A stretch of 64,000 nt of DNA from Metasolibacillus fluoroglycofenilyticus (GTDB taxonomy: Bacteria > Bacillota > Bacilli > Bacillales_A > Planococcaceae): positions 217,398-281,397 of the forward strand of contig NZ_PYWK01000003.1 of NCBI RefSeq assembly GCF_003049645.1. Direction: 5' to 3'. Below, in pieces: positions 52,969 to 62,658 of this stretch (within the stretch, counting starts at the first letter, position 1; the number at the start of each line of letters is the position of its first letter). The notes beneath the pieces were generated by a model that saw only the letters and a list, made by a program, of their open reading frames with translations, ran no database searches and was not told the DNA's origin. A program made the translations under genes and the position numbers.

Positions 52969-53643
52969 ATGAATATTTTACATGTAGTATTAAAAACCAA
53001 TAAACTGAATGACATGAAATATTTTTATAAAGAAGAATTAGGATTTTCATTAGTAGATGAAACAACGCATAGCTTTAAAGTTAAATTTGGGCATAGCACA
53101 ATCGAATTTAATAATAAAGATGTAGAAGGAAATCCATACTATCACTTTGCCTTTGATATTCCTTCAAATCAATTTAAAGAGGCAAAAGAATGGGTGAAAC
53201 AGCGTACAACTCTTTTAACTGAAGAAGGTAAAGATGAAATCGATTTTAGTCATTTATTTGCAAAATCACTTTATTTTGAAGACCCGGCAGGCAATATTGT
53301 GGAATTTATAGCGAGATTAAATACGAATCCATCTAGCAACCAGCCCTTTTCTTTCGAAAGTCTACAAAAGCTCTCTGAAATGAGCCTTGTCGTAAAAAAT
53401 AAAATTGCAGTTGCCGAAAGATTAATAGCGGCTAATATTGTAGAACGTGATGATTCAGAAATAACTCCTGATTTCTTATCTTTTATGGGGGATAAAAAAA
53501 CAAAAGTTTATTTATTGCTTACTAATCCCGGAAGAAGATGGCTTTTTTCCGATAAGAAATCTGTTCCTTTTCCATTGGACATCTTTTTAGATTCGGGAAT
53601 TAAATTGGGCGTAAATGATGAACACGAATTTTATATTGGTTGA
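52969..53643 (+). CDS. VOC-family (glyoxalase-like) protein
   Basis: A 224-residue protein. Residues about 1-120 form one vicinal-oxygen-chelate unit (ILHVVLKTNKLNDMKYFYKE; HFAFDIPSNQFKEAKEW; LYFEDPAGNIVEFIARL) with His and Glu at ligand positions. The other 100 residues (SEMSLVVKNKIAVAERLIAA onwards) form a second, diverged half. Possible roles are a lyase, dioxygenase or drug-binding protein. GAGAGGAGGAT precedes the ATG. Divergent from yceI by about 300 bp, so it may share the regulator region. Confidence 0.78.
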   Translation: MNILHVVLKTNKLNDMKYFYKEELGFSLVDETTHSFKVKFGHSTIEFNNKDVEGNPYYHFAFDIPSNQFKEAKEWVKQRTTLLTEEGKDEIDFSHLFAKSLYFEDPAGNIVEFIARLNTNPSSNQPFSFESLQKLSEMSLVVKNKIAVAERLIAANIVERDDSEITPDFLSFMGDKKTKVYLLLTNPGRRWLFSDKKSVPFPLDIFLDSGIKLGVNDEHEFYIG

Positions 53644-53778
53644 GCGTCCGAAAAGCATGCTGTAGCGCTACGTTTCAGTCGTATTTCTTTGAAAATGTGA
53701 TAATCATTAAATTTAGCAGCTTTCCTCCGTGGATAAGTGAAAATCAAATTTCCGTTGCATTGAGAGAAGTTAAAAAAG

Positions 53779-53817
53779 CCGAAATCCCTTGTTCTTATAT
53801 AAAAGAAAGGATTTCGG
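53779..53817. terminator. Terminator between convergent genes
   Basis: CCGAAATCC pairs with GGATTTCGG across a 21-base loop, with flanking A and T tracts, between the VOC gene and the BstA-like gene. Confidence 0.65.
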
Positions 53818-53837
53818 TTCATCTTTTGTTAAGGTAA

Positions 53838-54347
53838 TTATTTCGATAAAGCAATTTTGATATGAGCCAAGTGATGCTCCTCATGCCAAGCTAATTTTGC
53901 GATTTTTGTGGCAACTGCTATTTGTCCGTTTACTTGATGTGTGAAAACTCTAGTTAATTGCTCCTCAGTTAGTTTTTGCCCTAAAGAAACGATTCGCGCA
54001 TTAATACCTTCCAACATTTTAATAGAACTTTCTATAGGTAGCTCTGTATCTGGTTGAATAGCCCATTTCTCCTCATTAAAAGCTGGAACTGTCGGATTCT
54101 CATCTGTTAAAGCAAGCTTTAAACGTTGATACATATTTAACTGTGAGTCTGCAATATGATGAACAAGCTGGCGAACTGTCCATGCACCTTCACGATAAGT
54201 TTTACTTAATTCCTCAGCACTTAATGTATCGACAGTTTCTCTTAGTCTAGTGGTATAAGTTTCAATTTCCTTTAACCATTCCGCTACATTTTCAAATGTT
54301 ACTTTTTCAGGAACTTGCAATTGTCCAATTGGGAATTTTACGTCCAT
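53838..54347 (-). CDS. DinB/YfiT-family bacillithiol S-transferase-like protein, copy 1
   Basis: A 169-residue DinB-fold protein opening DVKFPIGQLQVPEKVTFENV. Metal-binding histidines are in VRQLVHHIADSQLNMYQ and WHEEHHLAHI. B. subtilis YfiT and S. aureus BstA of this family are metal-dependent; BstA conjugates bacillithiol to electrophiles. A very similar second copy is encoded at 62699 (roughly three quarters identical by eye). GAGGC lies before the ATG at 54347. Presence with FosB in the same window points to bacillithiol in this organism. Confidence 0.85.
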   Translation of the reverse strand: MDVKFPIGQLQVPEKVTFENVAEWLKEIETYTTRLRETVDTLSAEELSKTYREGAWTVRQLVHHIADSQLNMYQRLKLALTDENPTVPAFNEEKWAIQPDTELPIESSIKMLEGINARIVSLGQKLTEEQLTRVFTHQVNGQIAVATKIAKLAWHEEHHLAHIKIALSK

Positions 54348-54528
54348 TTTCAAGCCTCATTTCCTCAAATAATGTTCATTCATTTGCCTTGATTATAAGT
54401 GAATGGATATCAGTTTTTCAAATATTCCGATTTTAATAGTTAACTTATAATATAAAAAATCGAGCTACATCGAATTTTTAGTTAGCCTCCTTGTGCGATA
54501 GATTGTCTTGCCTATTTCAAAATTATTT

Positions 54529-55236
54529 CTACCCTAAGCTCGTTAGCAAAACCATAATTCCATTCGTTACACCGTGAATAATAACGGATGGCCAAATCGA
54601 GCCTGTTCGTTCATATGCTAAAGCAAAAATGATACCGCTAAAGAAGTTTACGGGCATTGCGTTATATGTTGGTAGATGAACAATTGTAAATATTAGTGAG
54701 CTTATTAAAATAGCTCCTTTTAATCCTATACGTGTACGTAGCCAGCGATATAAAAAACCGCGATAAAAAATTTCCTCATAAATTGGTGAAATAACTGCCG
54801 CAGAAAGTAAGGCAATTAAAACTGTAAAGAAAGTTGCATTTTGCTGTAACGCTTCTGTTTTACTGTTTTCCCATGTGTTTCCTATAAAGCTAGTAAGCAC
54901 TACGATTATTACAGCACCAGCCATTAAAAGAACAGAAAATATAATGATAATTTTCCAATCCTTTATAGTAAATGATTTTACCCCTACTTCATTCCAAGAG
55001 AGCTTTTTAGGACGAAGAGCAATAAAATAAATACCTAAAATTAGAGTAACTGCAATTGTTGCCCCCGTTAACGTTCCTGCATATAGCTCATTGCTGTCAA
55101 ACCAGTAAACATAGACGGGTTTAACAACGAATTTAATGCATCCTATTACAAACACAAATTCTAGTAATATTAATAATATAAATTCTTTTACCCCCCAAAA
55201 GTCCTGTTCCTTCCAGTCTATTTGATTAATTTCCAT
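54529..55236 (-). CDS. CPBP-family intramembrane metalloprotease
   Basis: A 235-residue membrane protein with about six to eight helices. The active-site motifs are ISPIYEEIFYRGFLYRWLR (EExxxR), FTIVHLPTYN (His) and the final HGVTNGI (His-Gly-x-x-Asn), all present. CPBP (CAAX-protease and bacteriocin-processing) enzymes act in immunity to or processing of bacteriocins, or have unknown targets. AAGGGGAATAG precedes the ATG. Divergent from a MerR-type gene with 86 bp between. Confidence 0.87.
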   Translation of the reverse strand: MEINQIDWKEQDFWGVKEFILLILLEFVFVIGCIKFVVKPVYVYWFDSNELYAGTLTGATIAVTLILGIYFIALRPKKLSWNEVGVKSFTIKDWKIIIIFSVLLMAGAVIIVVLTSFIGNTWENSKTEALQQNATFFTVLIALLSAAVISPIYEEIFYRGFLYRWLRTRIGLKGAILISSLIFTIVHLPTYNAMPVNFFSGIIFALAYERTGSIWPSVIIHGVTNGIMVLLTSLG

Positions 55237-55281
55237 TTACTATTCCCCTTTCATTATATGGTATAATTCAAGTGTATTAGA

Positions 55282-55294
55282 TGACGTTACGTCA
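55282..55294. promoter_or_regulatory. TGACGT-T-ACGTCA palindrome in the merR/CPBP gap
   Basis: A 13-bp perfect palindrome 29 bp before the MerR start, next to TATAAT at 55262-55267. Likely the autoregulatory operator of the MerR-type gene or shared with the CPBP gene. Confidence 0.45.
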
Positions 55295-55322
55295 CCTGCA
55301 AGCTTTTTTAGGAGGAAATGAA

Positions 55323-56054
55323 ATGAAACTTTGGACTATTGGTGAGGTATGTAAGCAAAAGAATATTTCCATCCGCACTCTCCGTTATTATGACCAAATT
55401 AATCTCCTCACACCAAGCTTTAAGGATGATAATGGTCGACGCTACTACTCGGAAAAAGATTTGTTTGAATTAGAGAAAATTATTATTCTAAAATCACTTT
55501 CACTTCCGCTCGAAAATATACGTGATTTATTAGATAAACTAACATATAAACAAATTTTAATTTCGCATCATAATTATCTACAAGATCAACTAACGAAGCT
55601 TCAAACAAGCATTTCTCATACGGCATCATTAATTAATATGATTGATTTAGAAGAATCTTTATCTTGGGAGCAAGTCACTAAACTTGTTCAAAATTCGCAG
55701 AATACCCCCAAAAAATGGATTGACTATTTTCAAGATAATGAAAAAGCTTTTTTACAAGAAACAATTCCAAATATCAGTAACAACGATAAGACAACACAGC
55801 AATATATTTCATTGCTACGCCGAATCGATGGGTGTATCCAAAATAATATTAAGGCTGAATCACAAGAAGGCTTGCGGCTTGCGTCCGAGTTAATGGAAAT
55901 ATCAAAGGATACTTTTCAAGGAGATACGAAGCTAATGGAGCAATTTTGGGAAGTAAGAAAGCTACCTACTTCAGAAACGGGACTATACCCGATTTCAGAA
56001 GAAATACTGGAGTATGTAGAGCGTTGCATTGCCTATGCAGCAACACAAGAATAG
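55323..56054 (+). CDS. MerR-family transcriptional regulator
   Basis: A 243-residue activator/repressor. The winged HTH reads WTIGEVCKQKNISIRTLRYY, DQINLLTP and GRRYYSEKDLFELEKIIILK. A coiled coil (ISHHNYLQDQLTKLQTSISH) is followed by a C-terminal effector region of about 120 residues rich in Glu and Ser, without the Cys clusters of metal sensors; it resembles multidrug-sensing MerR proteins of the BltR/TipA-like kind only loosely. GGAGGAAATG site before the ATG at 55323. Effector unknown. Confidence 0.85.
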   Translation: MKLWTIGEVCKQKNISIRTLRYYDQINLLTPSFKDDNGRRYYSEKDLFELEKIIILKSLSLPLENIRDLLDKLTYKQILISHHNYLQDQLTKLQTSISHTASLINMIDLEESLSWEQVTKLVQNSQNTPKKWIDYFQDNEKAFLQETIPNISNNDKTTQQYISLLRRIDGCIQNNIKAESQEGLRLASELMEISKDTFQGDTKLMEQFWEVRKLPTSETGLYPISEEILEYVERCIAYAATQE

Positions 56055-56438
56055 ATGAAGTCTATATTTTATAGTAAACAAGAAACTGCCCTTGCGGCAT
56101 TTTGAGACAGTAAGAAAACACCTCCACGTTGATTTGATAAGGTACAATACCCATTTTTCAGCGAAAGGTGTTTTTTATTTGTTTCATTTTTTTAGGTCAG
56201 GTGCACTACACTTCTGTATCTATAGGGAGCTTCGAGGTTGTGAATATCATCGAACACTTGCACCAGTTTAATATGCCAATCATCTGTTTCTTATCTAGAA
56301 ATCTTTAAAAATCTAGCGTAACCTGTTTAAAACATTACCAATCTCTATTATGTTCCCTTTGTATATGAACTTAGCACAAAATAGTACCCCTACGATTTCT
56401 CATCGCAAAATCAAAATAAAATTGATTACGCTTAATAT
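56055..56438. other. Gene-free stretch with a hairpin and possible IS scrap
   Basis: No reading frame with support. AAAACACCT at 56115-56123 pairs with AGGTGTTTT at 56166-56174 across 42 bases, and the text GCGGCATTTTGAGACAG at about 56096 looks like the end of a transposase-associated repeat; too short to name. The remainder (56190-56438) shows nothing I can identify. Confidence 0.35.
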
Positions 56439-56861
56439 TTAATCGTAAAATTCCATATGCGTCTTTTCTTGTCTGTAATAATTCAGTCTGTCCTGCAAGG
56501 TTCCCGTATGAAATTCAAACTTATGACCATCTAAATCAGTAAAGTAGATGGACATTTTATCTCTATCGTCTCTAGGACGGCTTGATAAAATGTTTACACC
56601 CATTTTCTTTAGTTTTTCGTACACCCTATCAAATTCTGTTTCTTCTATTGAAAAGGCTATATGTGTGTACGATTGATTTATTTCATTGCGAGCAATATTT
56701 CTTTCCTCATTTAGAGCAAGCCATATACCGTTTAAGTCGAAGTAGGCAGTGCTTCTTCCTCTAACTAATAATTTCGCACCAAAAGCATTTTGATAAAACT
56801 GTATAGAATTCTCTAAATTAGACACTGAAAATAAAAGATGATTTAAACCTTTTACAAACAC
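56439..56861 (-). CDS. fosB: Fosfomycin thiol transferase FosB
   Basis: A 140-residue VOC-fold enzyme very close to B. subtilis Fos[54 protein letters not shown] and [17 protein letters not shown]. Metal ligands His8, His67 and a Glu near residue 116 are in place. FosB opens the fosfomycin epoxide by adding bacillithiol (or cysteine), giving low-level resistance. The start is GTG at 56861 after GGGGTGG. Single gene; AT content similar to neighbours, so no sign of recent transfer. Confidence 0.92.
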   Translation of the reverse strand: MFVKGLNHLLFSVSNLENSIQFYQNAFGAKLLVRGRSTAYFDLNGIWLALNEERNIARNEINQSYTHIAFSIEETEFDRVYEKLKKMGVNILSSRPRDDRDKMSIYFTDLDGHKFEFHTGTLQDRLNYYRQEKTHMEFYD

Positions 56862-56970
56862 TATACCACCCCAAGCACGAATATTAATTCAATAAAGCGA
56901 GTAAATATTCAATTTTTATAATAAACTACGATACTTCCTTTCATATCAAAAATCTTTAGCAGCTCTATGT

Positions 56971-57690
56971 TCATTTTTTTACACAATGAAAAATAAATGA
57001 TTTTGTTTTGGCAGTTGCTTGTTTAAATTCCCAATCTCCATATGCTTGAATTTGAGAAAAACCTGCTTGTTGCAATGATTCATGAATTTCCTCTTGCGTT
57101 CGGAATTTCAATTGCATCTTTTTATGAATAAGTACCTCATTTGTACGTGCATTTTTCACCGTTTCATAAAATGTAAAAACATTTTCTATGAACCCTTCGT
57201 ATTCCGTCCAAATTTCAAGCGACTCACCATTCAGCGGATTCGTTGCAACATCAGGTGTAACATCCTTTTCCCACTGTTCCCATGCTTTTGCTAATGGATT
57301 ACGCGTATCAAAAATAAAATGTCCTCCAGATTTTAATGCTCGATATGCGTCTGAAATAACATTTCGCCAACTTTCCTCTGTAAGAAATACTTGCGCTACA
57401 TTTGCTGTCATAGTAATAGCATCAAACGAATTGGTTGGTAAATTTGTGCTATCGCCAACAATCCAAGTGACTTCACCTAAATACTCTTTACTTTTCGCAT
57501 ATTCAATTGCCTCTTCATTCGGGTCAATTGCCGTAATATGATAGCCGGCTTCCGCAAAATGCGTTGTCAATCTTCCTGTTCCACAACCTAAATCAGCTAT
57601 TTTTTTAGCGTTTGTTTTCTTCAACAGCGCTAAAAAGAATTCATCATCTTTCCCCCAGCCGTTAATCTGGTCATACACTAATGGAATCAT
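56971..57690 (-). CDS. Class I SAM-dependent methyltransferase
   Basis: A 239-residue methyltransferase. The SAM-binding motif I is KKIADLGCGTGRLTTHFA, with acidic YHITAIDPNEEAI (motif II) and WIVGDSTNLPTNSFDAITMT. The C-terminal part (LQFKFRTQEEIHESLQQAGF-like LKFRTQEEIHESLQQ) has the common end of small-molecule methyltransferases of the UbiE/Coq5-like class. Substrate unknown. No ribosome-site conflict. Lies 280 bp before FosB but with its own spacing, so probably separate. Confidence 0.83.
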   Translation of the reverse strand: MIPLVYDQINGWGKDDEFFLALLKKTNAKKIADLGCGTGRLTTHFAEAGYHITAIDPNEEAIEYAKSKEYLGEVTWIVGDSTNLPTNSFDAITMTANVAQVFLTEESWRNVISDAYRALKSGGHFIFDTRNPLAKAWEQWEKDVTPDVATNPLNGESLEIWTEYEGFIENVFTFYETVKNARTNEVLIHKKMQLKFRTQEEIHESLQQAGFSQIQAYGDWEFKQATAKTKSFIFHCVKK

Positions 57691-57823
57691 TTATTTACCT
57701 ACTTCCTAAATTTCACTTTTATATCAAGCTATTTTTAATTTGATTAAAGTTTTGCTTTAATAAGGTTCTAATCCATAATATTTCATTACTTCAGCATCAG
57801 ATAGATAATTCAAAATTCTATTT

Positions 57824-58732
57824 TTATCTATTTAATATAAAATCATCCAAATACCAAGTCGGGACAGGATTATTCATGCCATCAAACCAAGTTAAAACAT
57901 CCTTTGCCTGATTTTTCATAACGGTTACTTCATGTTCGCCGAAAGGGATTGCCCAAGGTAAGGATGATAGCGTATTGCTACTTATGTACAAAGCGAGCAA
58001 CAAGAAAAATTCCATAGGTGGTTTTCCGTTAAAATAACCGTTAAGCTGCCCAGTAGCAAAGTGGGGACTGACATCGGCACTCCAAACAATACGATTAAAC
58101 TCTTCCCATGGATCCCCATAATCATTGCGGTTAAAATCGATTATTCTCAGTTCTCCTTCTGGTGAAATAATCATATTCCCGACATGATAATCACCGTGCT
58201 GAAAGCATTGCACCCTATCTTTCAGAAGATGTCTGTTCTTCTCAATATAAGAGATGATTTTATCATCATCTTCTATTTTAATTTCACAATCTTGGTACAT
58301 TTTGATTTTGTTATCTATTTTACGGTTAAAACGGACTCCCCACTCTTCTTGCTCATTTGGCGCAGGTATACTGTGAATTTCCTTTAATATTTGCCCGGAC
58401 TTTACACCTAATAAATACTGCTCAGCTTCTGGCAACTTAGGTAATACAATCTCGGCATCTTCGCCGTCACACCATTTGAAAAGTGAATAAACGCTTTTCC
58501 CTTTATCACAAATACCCAATTCAACAGGCTGCGAAATAGGTACATCATTTTCAGCTAACCATTTCATTAATTCATATTCATTTATCTTTTTATCGTATTC
58601 TGCAATATCGGCTATACGAAGCAAAAGTTTTTCGTTCGTCAAAGTTTCAACGTAATATTTTTTATCGCTCGACCAACCCTTTTTTATTGGTTTGATTAGT
58701 TCAAATGTGCTGTAGTTTTTTATATCTAGCAT
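57824..58732 (-). CDS. Aminoglycoside phosphotransferase-family kinase
   Basis: A 302-residue APH/choline-kinase-fold protein. The Brenner-like catalytic motif is CFQHGDYHVGNMIISPEG (H-G-D-x-H-x-x-N), and the metal-binding Asp is in LRIIDFNRNDYGDPWEE. ATP-site segment YVETLTNEKLLLRIA near the start. Such kinases act on aminoglycosides, macrolides, homoserine or other small alcohols; the closest in feel are Firmicutes phosphotransferases of the antibiotic-resistance-like type with unproven targets. ATG at 58732 after AGGGGGGAAAACC. Confidence 0.83.
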   Translation of the reverse strand: MLDIKNYSTFELIKPIKKGWSSDKKYYVETLTNEKLLLRIADIAEYDKKINEYELMKWLAENDVPISQPVELGICDKGKSVYSLFKWCDGEDAEIVLPKLPEAEQYLLGVKSGQILKEIHSIPAPNEQEEWGVRFNRKIDNKIKMYQDCEIKIEDDDKIISYIEKNRHLLKDRVQCFQHGDYHVGNMIISPEGELRIIDFNRNDYGDPWEEFNRIVWSADVSPHFATGQLNGYFNGKPPMEFFLLLALYISSNTLSSLPWAIPFGEHEVTVMKNQAKDVLTWFDGMNNPVPTWYLDDFILNR

Positions 58733-59293
58733 GGTTTTCCCCCCCTTTAGAGCGTATCTTCCTCTTTTATCTGTTCTCAAAGTCTGCTATATACCTTCTT
58801 ATTTTCTAAACTTACCTTCGAAAACGAGAGCAAATTCCTTTAAGTTCAAGTATACTCTTTAATTTGTCTTTGCATTTTATTCCATTGCAGACGTAGGAGT
58901 CGCTTCCTTTACAATGATAATCCCGTCATATGCTTTTTGAGGAACCAGCTTAATTAAGATTATTTCCATAAATAAGTATACATTATTCTCATCATCCATG
59001 TGCATGATTAAAAACAATTCCCAAATGCAGATTTCATAAATTTAACATAATCACTATATCTGACATATCTAAATAATGTATTGGGGTATCTGAGTTTTTA
59101 CAGATTCGGAAGCTAATTATAAAATATAATTTTTTATATCATTGAATTGTGGAGATTACTGTCAAAATGTATAGAAATATTTCCATTTTTGATGCATTAA
59201 AAAAATGAATAAATAATGCTATTTGCCATTCATGTTATTAGCAAATTATTGTATATTTTTTGACAGTACATAGATAATTGTGAGGGAAAATAA
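58733..59293. other. Long gene-poor region
   Basis: About 560 bp of AT-rich sequence with no supported gene. A scrap at about 59170-59206 reads RNISIFDALKK-stop in one frame, similar in its last six residues to a scrap near 5723, but neither has a start. A TTGACA lies at about 59260, upstream of the MCP pseudogene. Confidence 0.35.
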
Positions 59294-59693
59294 ATGAAAA
59301 AGAAAAATTTACAGTTACAAAGCATTTCCGCAAAGCTAATGCTACTAATTACAGGTATTATACTTGGATGCAACTCACCAAGTACAAGAAGTCATTTCAT
59401 CCATTGTTTCAGAAACTACTAAAACAGTTGAGACTGTAGAAGGAACGATGAAAACTGCTAGAAAGCTAAATGATGATGTAGTTCTAACACAAAGCAAATT
59501 CAATGAAATGTCTGATTCTGTTAATCAAATTGCTGCATCAATAGAAGTAGTTAATAAAGAAATGGACGCCATGACATCCTATAATAAGCTGATGAGTGAA
59601 GGAATCGAAAGTGCATCGGAACAGACAGCTGCTTCAGTACAGGAAATTGCCGCTTCTACAGACGAACAAATTAAAGTAATTGCTGATGTTTAG
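59294..59693 (+). pseudogene. Chemoreceptor gene with large internal deletion
   Basis: The start is normal (GTGAGGG site, ATG at 59294, KKKNLQLQSISAKLMLLITG: start of a first membrane helix), but after about 24 codons the sequence jumps to VQEVISSIVSETTKTVETVE and other parts of the signalling coiled coil, in another frame, ending EIAASTDEQIKVIADV and TAG. The sensor, second helix, HAMP and the hairpin tip are lost. Not a functional receptor. Confidence 0.75.
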
Positions 59694-59696
59694 TTA

Positions 59697-60200
59697 TTAA
59701 TCATTATTAAAAGATGGAGCAAATTCCGCTACCGTTGCTATGACAATTCCTAATGACCACACACTTGTAAGAAATGTTAATATTAAAGTCGGTAAGAAAT
59801 ACCAAGGTATTGGCCCAATATATGTTGGATTAATCAAAGATTCTGGTGCAGTCATTAACCAAACGCTATAAAAAGGAATTAAAATCACATAAGGCACTGA
59901 GGAAAGATTTATACTTTTAAATATTTAATTATATGTAGCCACCCCATCAAATACTCTCCCCCCTCCAATCAAGCCATGACGTAATACTATTTCAACTAAG
60001 GCCATAATAGGTGCTAATACAATGCCTCCAACTAACAATCATACTGGTGCGATGTTAAAATCGGTATCACGCAAGCTTGAGAAAAATGAACCAATATAAC
60101 CAACAGTTAAAATAAATATCGCATAACCTGTAGATTTATTCTCAATCATATAGCGGGCTGTTTGCTTAAGTTGTAGCCAAGTAGAGAAAAATGGATTCAT
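59697..60200 (-). pseudogene. YIP1-family membrane protein with two in-frame stops
   Basis: A single frame of 167 codons from ATG at 60200: MNPFFSTWLQLKQTARYMIE, GYIGSFFSSLRDTDFNIAPV, then TGA (60041-60039), LLVGGIVLAPIMALVEIV, then TAA (59927-59925), LSSVPYVILIPFYSVWLMTA, ending FNND. Each stop is one base from a sense codon (probably Trp and Glu). It resembles YIP1-type proteins but lacks their last helix. A recently lost gene or one with heavy sequence error; neighbours also decayed. Confidence 0.75.
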
Positions 60201-60403
60201 ACTTCATCCCATCCTCAAAACACAGTTATTATTACAATATAAGGATATACTAGGAAATATTTTCATGAAATTGTTGTTTAAATAGTTTGTTTTATGTAGA
60301 ATAAAATATATACCAATCCCTTATTTGGGTTATATGGTAAGTATTCAACAAACAAAAAAGTGATTTTATAGTACGTACATTGGACAAGGAGGATATGCAA
60401 GGC

Positions 60404-62653
60404 ATGAGAAAAATATTCAGTTTATTATTGGCTGTATCTATCGCGCTTTCCGCTTCATTCGCTCTACCCGCAGTAGGCGCAGCCGAAAATACAGTAGATA
60501 CACAAGAAATGATGACAACGATTGAAGTGCTATCTAGTTATCCAAGAGGGCACAACAATGAAGAAAAAGAGCTTGCTAGAAAATTTATTATTGATGCATT
60601 TAAAAAATATGGTCTTACTGTCACAACGCAAACATTTGACACAGAAATTTTTGATTGGGAAAAGGCTGATAAAGGGGAAGACAATGCTTTCAGCACATAT
60701 TCGGCTGTTAATATTGTTGGGACACTTTCACCAAATACAACAGTTAAAACGAAGGATATTTTAATCATTGGTGCACACTATGATGGCATAAAGGATATTC
60801 AAGCAGCCAATGATAATGCCTCAGGTGTCGCTGTCATGTTAGAGCTTGCGCGCTTATTACACAACGTACCTACTGATACAGAAATACGCTTCATTGCCTT
60901 TGATGTGGAGGAAGATGGCTTAGTTGGCTCAAGACATTATGTTGAGCAGCTAGGAGCTGATAGCGAGCGGGTTATCGGTATGCTAAATTTTGATATGCTA
61001 GCTGCAAAAAAGGAAAAAACCGTGAAAATTTACTCTGCCGATGGACAAGAAAGCTTCTTATCTGACCTATTAAAAAACAATGAAAACTATAAAGATATTC
61101 AAGTGCGTGAATATAACAGCGGTGGGACAAGCGATCATGCTTCTTTTCATCCAAAAGCAATCCCTAACTTATTTTTCTCGCATCCAGCTGTTCATGGTGA
61201 ATATCATAATGAAAATGACACAATCGAGCGCATCAGCCCTGATATGCTCGCATATGCCGCTGATGCGGGCCAAGTAATCGCTAAAGAAATCATGAGTGAT
61301 GAAACTCCATCCTATCAAGCAGTAGCACGACCTGTTATTAATAATACGGTCTACGAATTACCAAATACCGGAAGAATACCGTTCGGGTCGAAAAAAGAAG
61401 TAGAGGAAGCCACTGGTATCCACTTTAGCCAAGTACCATCTGACGATAATATGGCAAAGTACCAGGCAAATATTCAGTTATTTGATATCCAACAGCCACT
61501 CACATTAACTGCTACTAGTAATTGGGGATGGTTCGGTCCTCTTAAAATAGATTTTCATAATACAGATATTTCATTTGAAGCATTAACTGCAATGTTAGAT
61601 GAAACATTCGTAAAATCAGAGCAAGAAAATAGATGGAACAACATCTATGGAAATTCGTATTATATCGAATATGACGAGCAAGAAAATATTTTTACAATGT
61701 ATATCGATTCATATGAGGCTACAGCAGAGGGCTATACACTTGTTAATGGGGAGCTTGTTCGTATGGAATCAGCAAACCCAGCAAATGAAATTCATTTTTA
61801 CAAAAAAGACGGGGAATTAATAAAGGAAGAAATTATAAATAAACCTTCTGACACATTGCCCATCACAGAACATGCAAAACAATCATGGGAAAAAGTAAAG
61901 CCCCTACTTTCTACAGAGGAGCTAGCAGAAATTAACTTCATTACGATTGGATCTGATGGTATAGGTGGCAATATGCTGATGAATATGGCAAACTACTTAT
62001 CCGATCCTACAGAGCAAGTATATGAGCCAACTGAAGATTTACCAGAGGGACATGGGTATACTATATTCAATTATCTAAACGGTGTACACCTTTATCTGGA
62101 TCATATCGATTTAATAAATCCGTCAGGTAATAGCTATAGTGAAAAGGATATGTCAACGAATTTAACAATGGCAAGAGCGATGAAAGCAGAAATTTTCCCT
62201 TATGAGCTTCGTCAAAATTATGATGCAGATATCAAATGGAGCGACTTTTCTAAGCTTGCTGTTGCATTACTTTTACAGAAAGCGGATTGGACTCTTGATA
62301 TGCTACAGCCATCATTATTTGAGGATACCTCTGACACATTGTATGAGCTAGGTATTTTAGAGAGAGATGGAGAAACAGCCTTTGCTCCTGATGATATGAT
62401 TACACGCGAAGAAGCAGCTGTGATTTTGCATAAAATCTATCAATATATAGATATAAAAGAAACTTCTACAGATGGTCAGCCAACACTTTACAGCGACGAT
62501 AATGACATCTCGAGCTGGGCGAAGGACAGCGTCTATCATATGCAGCTCGCTCAAATTATGAGCGGCATGGAAAATAACTTATTTCTACCTCAAAACAACT
62601 ACACGTTAGAGCAAGCGATTAGTGCGTTATTAAATTTATATGAGAAAAAGTAA
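60404..62653 (+). CDS. Secreted M28 zinc metallopeptidase with SLH-type anchoring
   Basis: A 749-residue exported protein. A signal peptide (residues about 2-28, ending AVGAAE) leads to an M28 aminopeptidase domain: IIGAHYDGIKDIQAANDNAS (His, Asp), FDVEEDGLVGSRHYV (Glu-Glu), NFDML (Asp) and GEYHNENDT (His), all zinc ligands kept. Residues about 310-590 are a beta-rich region of unknown fold. The last 130 residues hold one good SLH repeat (FAPDDMITREEAAVILHKI) and a diverged second (MSGMENNLFLPQNNYTLEQA), which would tether it to cell-wall polymer. It probably trims peptides at the cell surface. AAGGAGGATATG lies before the ATG at 60404. Confidence 0.85.
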   Translation: MRKIFSLLLAVSIALSASFALPAVGAAENTVDTQEMMTTIEVLSSYPRGHNNEEKELARKFIIDAFKKYGLTVTTQTFDTEIFDWEKADKGEDNAFSTYSAVNIVGTLSPNTTVKTKDILIIGAHYDGIKDIQAANDNASGVAVMLELARLLHNVPTDTEIRFIAFDVEEDGLVGSRHYVEQLGADSERVIGMLNFDMLAAKKEKTVKIYSADGQESFLSDLLKNNENYKDIQVREYNSGGTSDHASFHPKAIPNLFFSHPAVHGEYHNENDTIERISPDMLAYAADAGQVIAKEIMSDETPSYQAVARPVINNTVYELPNTGRIPFGSKKEVEEATGIHFSQVPSDDNMAKYQANIQLFDIQQPLTLTATSNWGWFGPLKIDFHNTDISFEALTAMLDETFVKSEQENRWNNIYGNSYYIEYDEQENIFTMYIDSYEATAEGYTLVNGELVRMESANPANEIHFYKKDGELIKEEIINKPSDTLPITEHAKQSWEKVKPLLSTEELAEINFITIGSDGIGGNMLMNMANYLSDPTEQVYEPTEDLPEGHGYTIFNYLNGVHLYLDHIDLINPSGNSYSEKDMSTNLTMARAMKAEIFPYELRQNYDADIKWSDFSKLAVALLLQKADWTLDMLQPSLFEDTSDTLYELGILERDGETAFAPDDMITREEAAVILHKIYQYIDIKETSTDGQPTLYSDDNDISSWAKDSVYHMQLAQIMSGMENNLFLPQNNYTLEQAISALLNLYEKK

Positions 62654-62658
62654 AATAA

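Noticed and set aside
56115..56174. AAAACACCT/AGGTGTTTT hairpin as a terminator for the MerR gene
   Set aside because: The 42-base loop is long for a terminator; it may be an insertion-sequence scrap instead, so only noted in the gap entry.
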